61,278 bases of DNA from Nitrospiraceae bacterium UBA2600 (GTDB taxonomy: Bacteria; Nitrospirota; Thermodesulfovibrionia; Thermodesulfovibrionales; Thermodesulfovibrionaceae), in contig DDKK01000041.1 of the NCBI GenBank assembly GCA_002339325.1, positions 1 to 61,278 on the forward strand. Reading direction: 5' to 3'. A program made the position numbers and the translations under genes. The notes under the pieces are model-generated. The model ran no database searches, was not told the origin of the DNA, and was given only the letters and a program-made list of their open reading frames with translations. Numbering within the stretch: position 1 is the first letter of the stretch; every line of letters begins with the position of its first letter. Of the stretch, positions 59,447 to 61,278 are shown piece by piece.

Positions 59447-59476
59447 ATTAAATCAGCTGAATATTATTTTTGTCAA
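59447..59476 (-). promoter_or_regulatory. Sigma-70 promoter ahead of the leader RNA
   Basis: On the minus strand: -35 TTGACA (59476-59471, perfect) and -10 TTTAAT (59452-59447), 18-nt spacing. It begins 16 nt after the preceding gene's stop codon. Confidence 0.65.
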
Positions 59477-59491
59477 GTATATGATAATGCC

Positions 59492-61051
59492 TTATTTTTT
59501 TGATTTTTTGGCTACTAAAACACAGGCACGTTTTGCTATTATCACATTAGTGCCAGGATTGGATAATCCTTCTTGAATTGCCTCAAAAGTCGACTTTTTA
59601 TCATATGGGTCGACTACCTCAACAGAATCTGCTCCACAAGCCTTACATAACTCAACAAGATCAAGTCTTTTAGTCTCTTCTCCTTTTGCTGTAACTCCAG
59701 TGGCTGGCGTTGGTTGGTGTCCTGTCATAGCTACAGATGAGTTATCAAGAATACATACCAAAATATTTGATTTATTGTAAACGGCATTTATTAAAGCGGG
59801 AATGCCACTGTGAATGAAAGTTGAGTCTCCTATAACAGCAGCCACTCGGCTTACTCCTTGCGAGGCAATACCAGAGGCTTTACTAATGCTTGCTCCCATG
59901 CAAAGGCATGTATCAATTGATTTAAGAGGTGGATTAGCTCCGAGGGTATAGCAACCAATGTCTCCAGAGACAAAATTTGGCTTTGCCTCATTTAGAGCTT
60001 TATAAAACTCTCTGTGGGGACAACCAGGACATAAAACAGGAGGTCTTGGGAGGAGATATTTATTTAGCTCTGTATCGCACTGAGAACCACATTTATTTAG
60101 AAACTTCATGACAGCATCAACTCCTATTTCACCCTCCATAGGAAAATCACCTGAAATTTTGCCTCTAACTTTTGAATGATAATTTCTAACCATTTGTTCC
60201 ACAAGAGGATAACCCTCTTCAAGAACAATTACCTCATCAAGATTGCTGACAAATTCTTTAATAATTGAGTCGTTAATGGGATAGGCTGATATTTTTAAGA
60301 TTGGCAGTTTTTCTTGTGCTTCCATGGCATATAAAAATGAGATGCCACAGGCAATTATACCTTTCTTGCCTTCACCGGCAATAACCTTATTTAATTCGTA
60401 TTTTTCGATAAGTTGATTGATTTTCTTTTGTTTTTCATTTAGTTCTTTGTGGAGTTTTAATACATGTTTTGGAATAGCAATCATGTGTTCTGGGTCTTTC
60501 TCGAGATTCAATTGATTTTCTAATCTTCTATTTCCAAGAGGAACAGGACTGTAGCAATGAAGCAATCTTGTGATACTTCTTATCATAACTGGTAGTTTTA
60601 ATTCCTCTGATATTTCAAAGGCAAGCTTTGTCATATCCTTTGCCTCTTGGGCATCTGCTGGTTCAAAACATGGGATTTTAGCAAAATAGGCATAATAACG
60701 GCTATCTTGCTCATTCTGTGAGGAATAAGCATTAGGGTCATCTCCTATAGCCAGAACAAAACCTCCTTTTACTCCCAAATAGGCGGAGGTTATAAATGGG
60801 TCTGAAGCCACATTGAGTCCCACATGTTTCATTGAACATAGGACTCTTTTTCCGGTAAGGGAAACGCCGTATGCAACTTCGTAGGCAACTTTTTCATTTA
60901 CAGACCATTCTGCCTTAACGTTTGAATTCTGAGCTATGTATTCAAGAATTTGAGTAGCTGGTGTTCCAGGATAGGAGGTGGCATAAGAAATTCCAGCCTC
61001 TATCGCTCCGAGAGCAATTGCCGATGTGCCAAGCATTAATCTGCTTTCCAT
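59492..61051 (-). CDS. iorA: Indolepyruvate ferredoxin oxidoreductase alpha-type subunit, lacking the C-terminal ferredoxin domain
   Basis: 519 residues, shorter than usual IorA (about 600). The pyruvate-ferredoxin domain I is at the N terminus (AGISYATSYPGTPATQILEYIA; SMKHVGLNVASDPF), and the TPP domain follows (PVLCPGCPHREFYKAL, GDIGCYTLG, GDSTFIHSGIPALINAVYN, LDNSSVAMTGHQPTP). The chain stops after IIAKRACVLVAKKSKK, where other IorA go on to a 2[4Fe-4S] module. IorA decarboxylates aryl 2-oxoacids in amino acid catabolism or in reverse for synthesis. No iorB is adjacent. AAGGAG precedes the ATG. Confidence 0.9.
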   Translation of the reverse strand: MESRLMLGTSAIALGAIEAGISYATSYPGTPATQILEYIAQNSNVKAEWSVNEKVAYEVAYGVSLTGKRVLCSMKHVGLNVASDPFITSAYLGVKGGFVLAIGDDPNAYSSQNEQDSRYYAYFAKIPCFEPADAQEAKDMTKLAFEISEELKLPVMIRSITRLLHCYSPVPLGNRRLENQLNLEKDPEHMIAIPKHVLKLHKELNEKQKKINQLIEKYELNKVIAGEGKKGIIACGISFLYAMEAQEKLPILKISAYPINDSIIKEFVSNLDEVIVLEEGYPLVEQMVRNYHSKVRGKISGDFPMEGEIGVDAVMKFLNKCGSQCDTELNKYLLPRPPVLCPGCPHREFYKALNEAKPNFVSGDIGCYTLGANPPLKSIDTCLCMGASISKASGIASQGVSRVAAVIGDSTFIHSGIPALINAVYNKSNILVCILDNSSVAMTGHQPTPATGVTAKGEETKRLDLVELCKACGADSVEVVDPYDKKSTFEAIQEGLSNPGTNVIIAKRACVLVAKKSKK

Positions 61052-61197
61052 AGCTTCTCCTTTTTTATTTTATTTGTATGTTGTTCGATATATATCAAAT
61101 AATATACCACATCTGTCTTCAAATTGTTCCAATCAGTATCAGTTAAGGTCATGAAAAGTTTTATAATGCCGATTGTTACTAACCTATAAAAAGAGGA

Positions 61198-61227
61198 TTG
61201 ACAAAAGTCACATTTTTCAGGTATTTT
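61198..61227 (+). promoter_or_regulatory. Promoter for tRNA-Ile
   Basis: -35 TTGACA (61198-61203, perfect) and -10 TATTTT (61222-61227), 18-nt spacing, ending 11 nt before the tRNA. Confidence 0.65.
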
Positions 61228-61238
61228 TAAATGTTGAT

Positions 61239-61278
61239 GGGCCTATAGCTCAGTAGGTTAGAGCGCACCCCTGATAAG
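61239..61278 (+). tRNA. tRNA-Ile (GAU anticodon), 5' part only, cut by the window end
   Basis: GGGCCTA acceptor strand, TA, D arm GCTC...GAGC and the 5' half of the anticodon arm with loop start CTGATAA, anticodon GAT at 61273-61275. The rest lies outside. No 16S rRNA lies before it in the window, so it is not in the usual 16S-23S spacer. Confidence 0.9.

Noticed and set aside
59181..59491. Cobalamin riboswitch before the receptor gene
   Set aside because: No B12 box or other conserved cobalamin-aptamer segment was found on the minus strand; the leader is also too short for one.
1..61278. CRISPR array, prophage or insertion sequence
   Set aside because: No regularly spaced repeats, transposase, integrase or phage structural genes were seen; base composition looks uniform apart from RNA genes and the dispersed repeat.

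Overview
The window reads as a stretch of the main chromosome of an AT-rich, Gram-negative, thermophilic anaerobe. Outer-membrane biogenesis genes (BamA, TamB, a TonB-dependent receptor) show two membranes. TtuA, the enzyme that 2-thiolates tRNA position 54, is typical of thermophiles. Multihaem c-type cytochromes and ferredoxin-dependent 2-oxoacid oxidoreductases point to anaerobic respiration. The combination resembles Thermodesulfovibrio-like Nitrospirota; that assignment is an inference from memory of gene content, not a database result.

Layout. 1-7.7 kb (+): a macromolecular-synthesis cluster (rpsU, NIF3-like, dnaG, rpoD), a CAU-anticodon tRNA, then a zinc-ribbon protein, RNase HI, ttuA, a nitroreductase and an inositol-monophosphatase family gene, mostly with 4-bp ATGA overlaps. 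rpoD is split into two frames. 7.7-12.2 kb (-): rluD, a compact uvrA and a DUF3108 protein with a TonB-like anchor. 12.2-19.2 kb (+): tamB, bamA (seven POTRA domains by my count) and a SurA-N-like protein. 19.2-26.3 kb (-): an ArgA-like acetyltransferase, the gamma and beta subunits of a 2-oxoacid oxidoreductase, ppx/gppA, proS, mtaB and miaB. 26.4-29.2 kb: a KefB-type antiporter, an iron-sulfur flavoprotein and tRNA-Ser. 29.2-35.4 kb: tetrahaem cytochrome c3, membrane cytochrome b and a 17-haem cytochrome (-), beside a thioredoxin-like protein and the System II haem ligation genes resB and ccsA (+). 35.4-46.7 kb (+): tsaD, argG, dprA, a small protein, topA, the SRP RNA gene (overlapping topA), dnaX, ybaB, recR, a RodZ-like gene and rnr.

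46.7-59.5 kb (-) is the most distinctive region: a nine-gene run of TonB-dependent receptor, binding protein, permease, ATPase, a CobN/BchH-type chelatase large subunit carried as two translationally coupled genes, a ChlI-type AAA+ subunit, a ChlD-type AAA+/VWA subunit, and a BioC-like methyltransferase. Together these could import a metallo-tetrapyrrole or metal complex and insert or remove its metal. Upstream lie a good promoter, a leader of about 66 nt ending in an intrinsic terminator, and a palindromic repeat. This is an attenuator-like arrangement that matches no riboswitch class I recognise. 59.5-61.3 kb: an indolepyruvate oxidoreductase alpha subunit without its usual ferredoxin domain (-), and a truncated tRNA-Ile(GAU) with its promoter at the edge (+).
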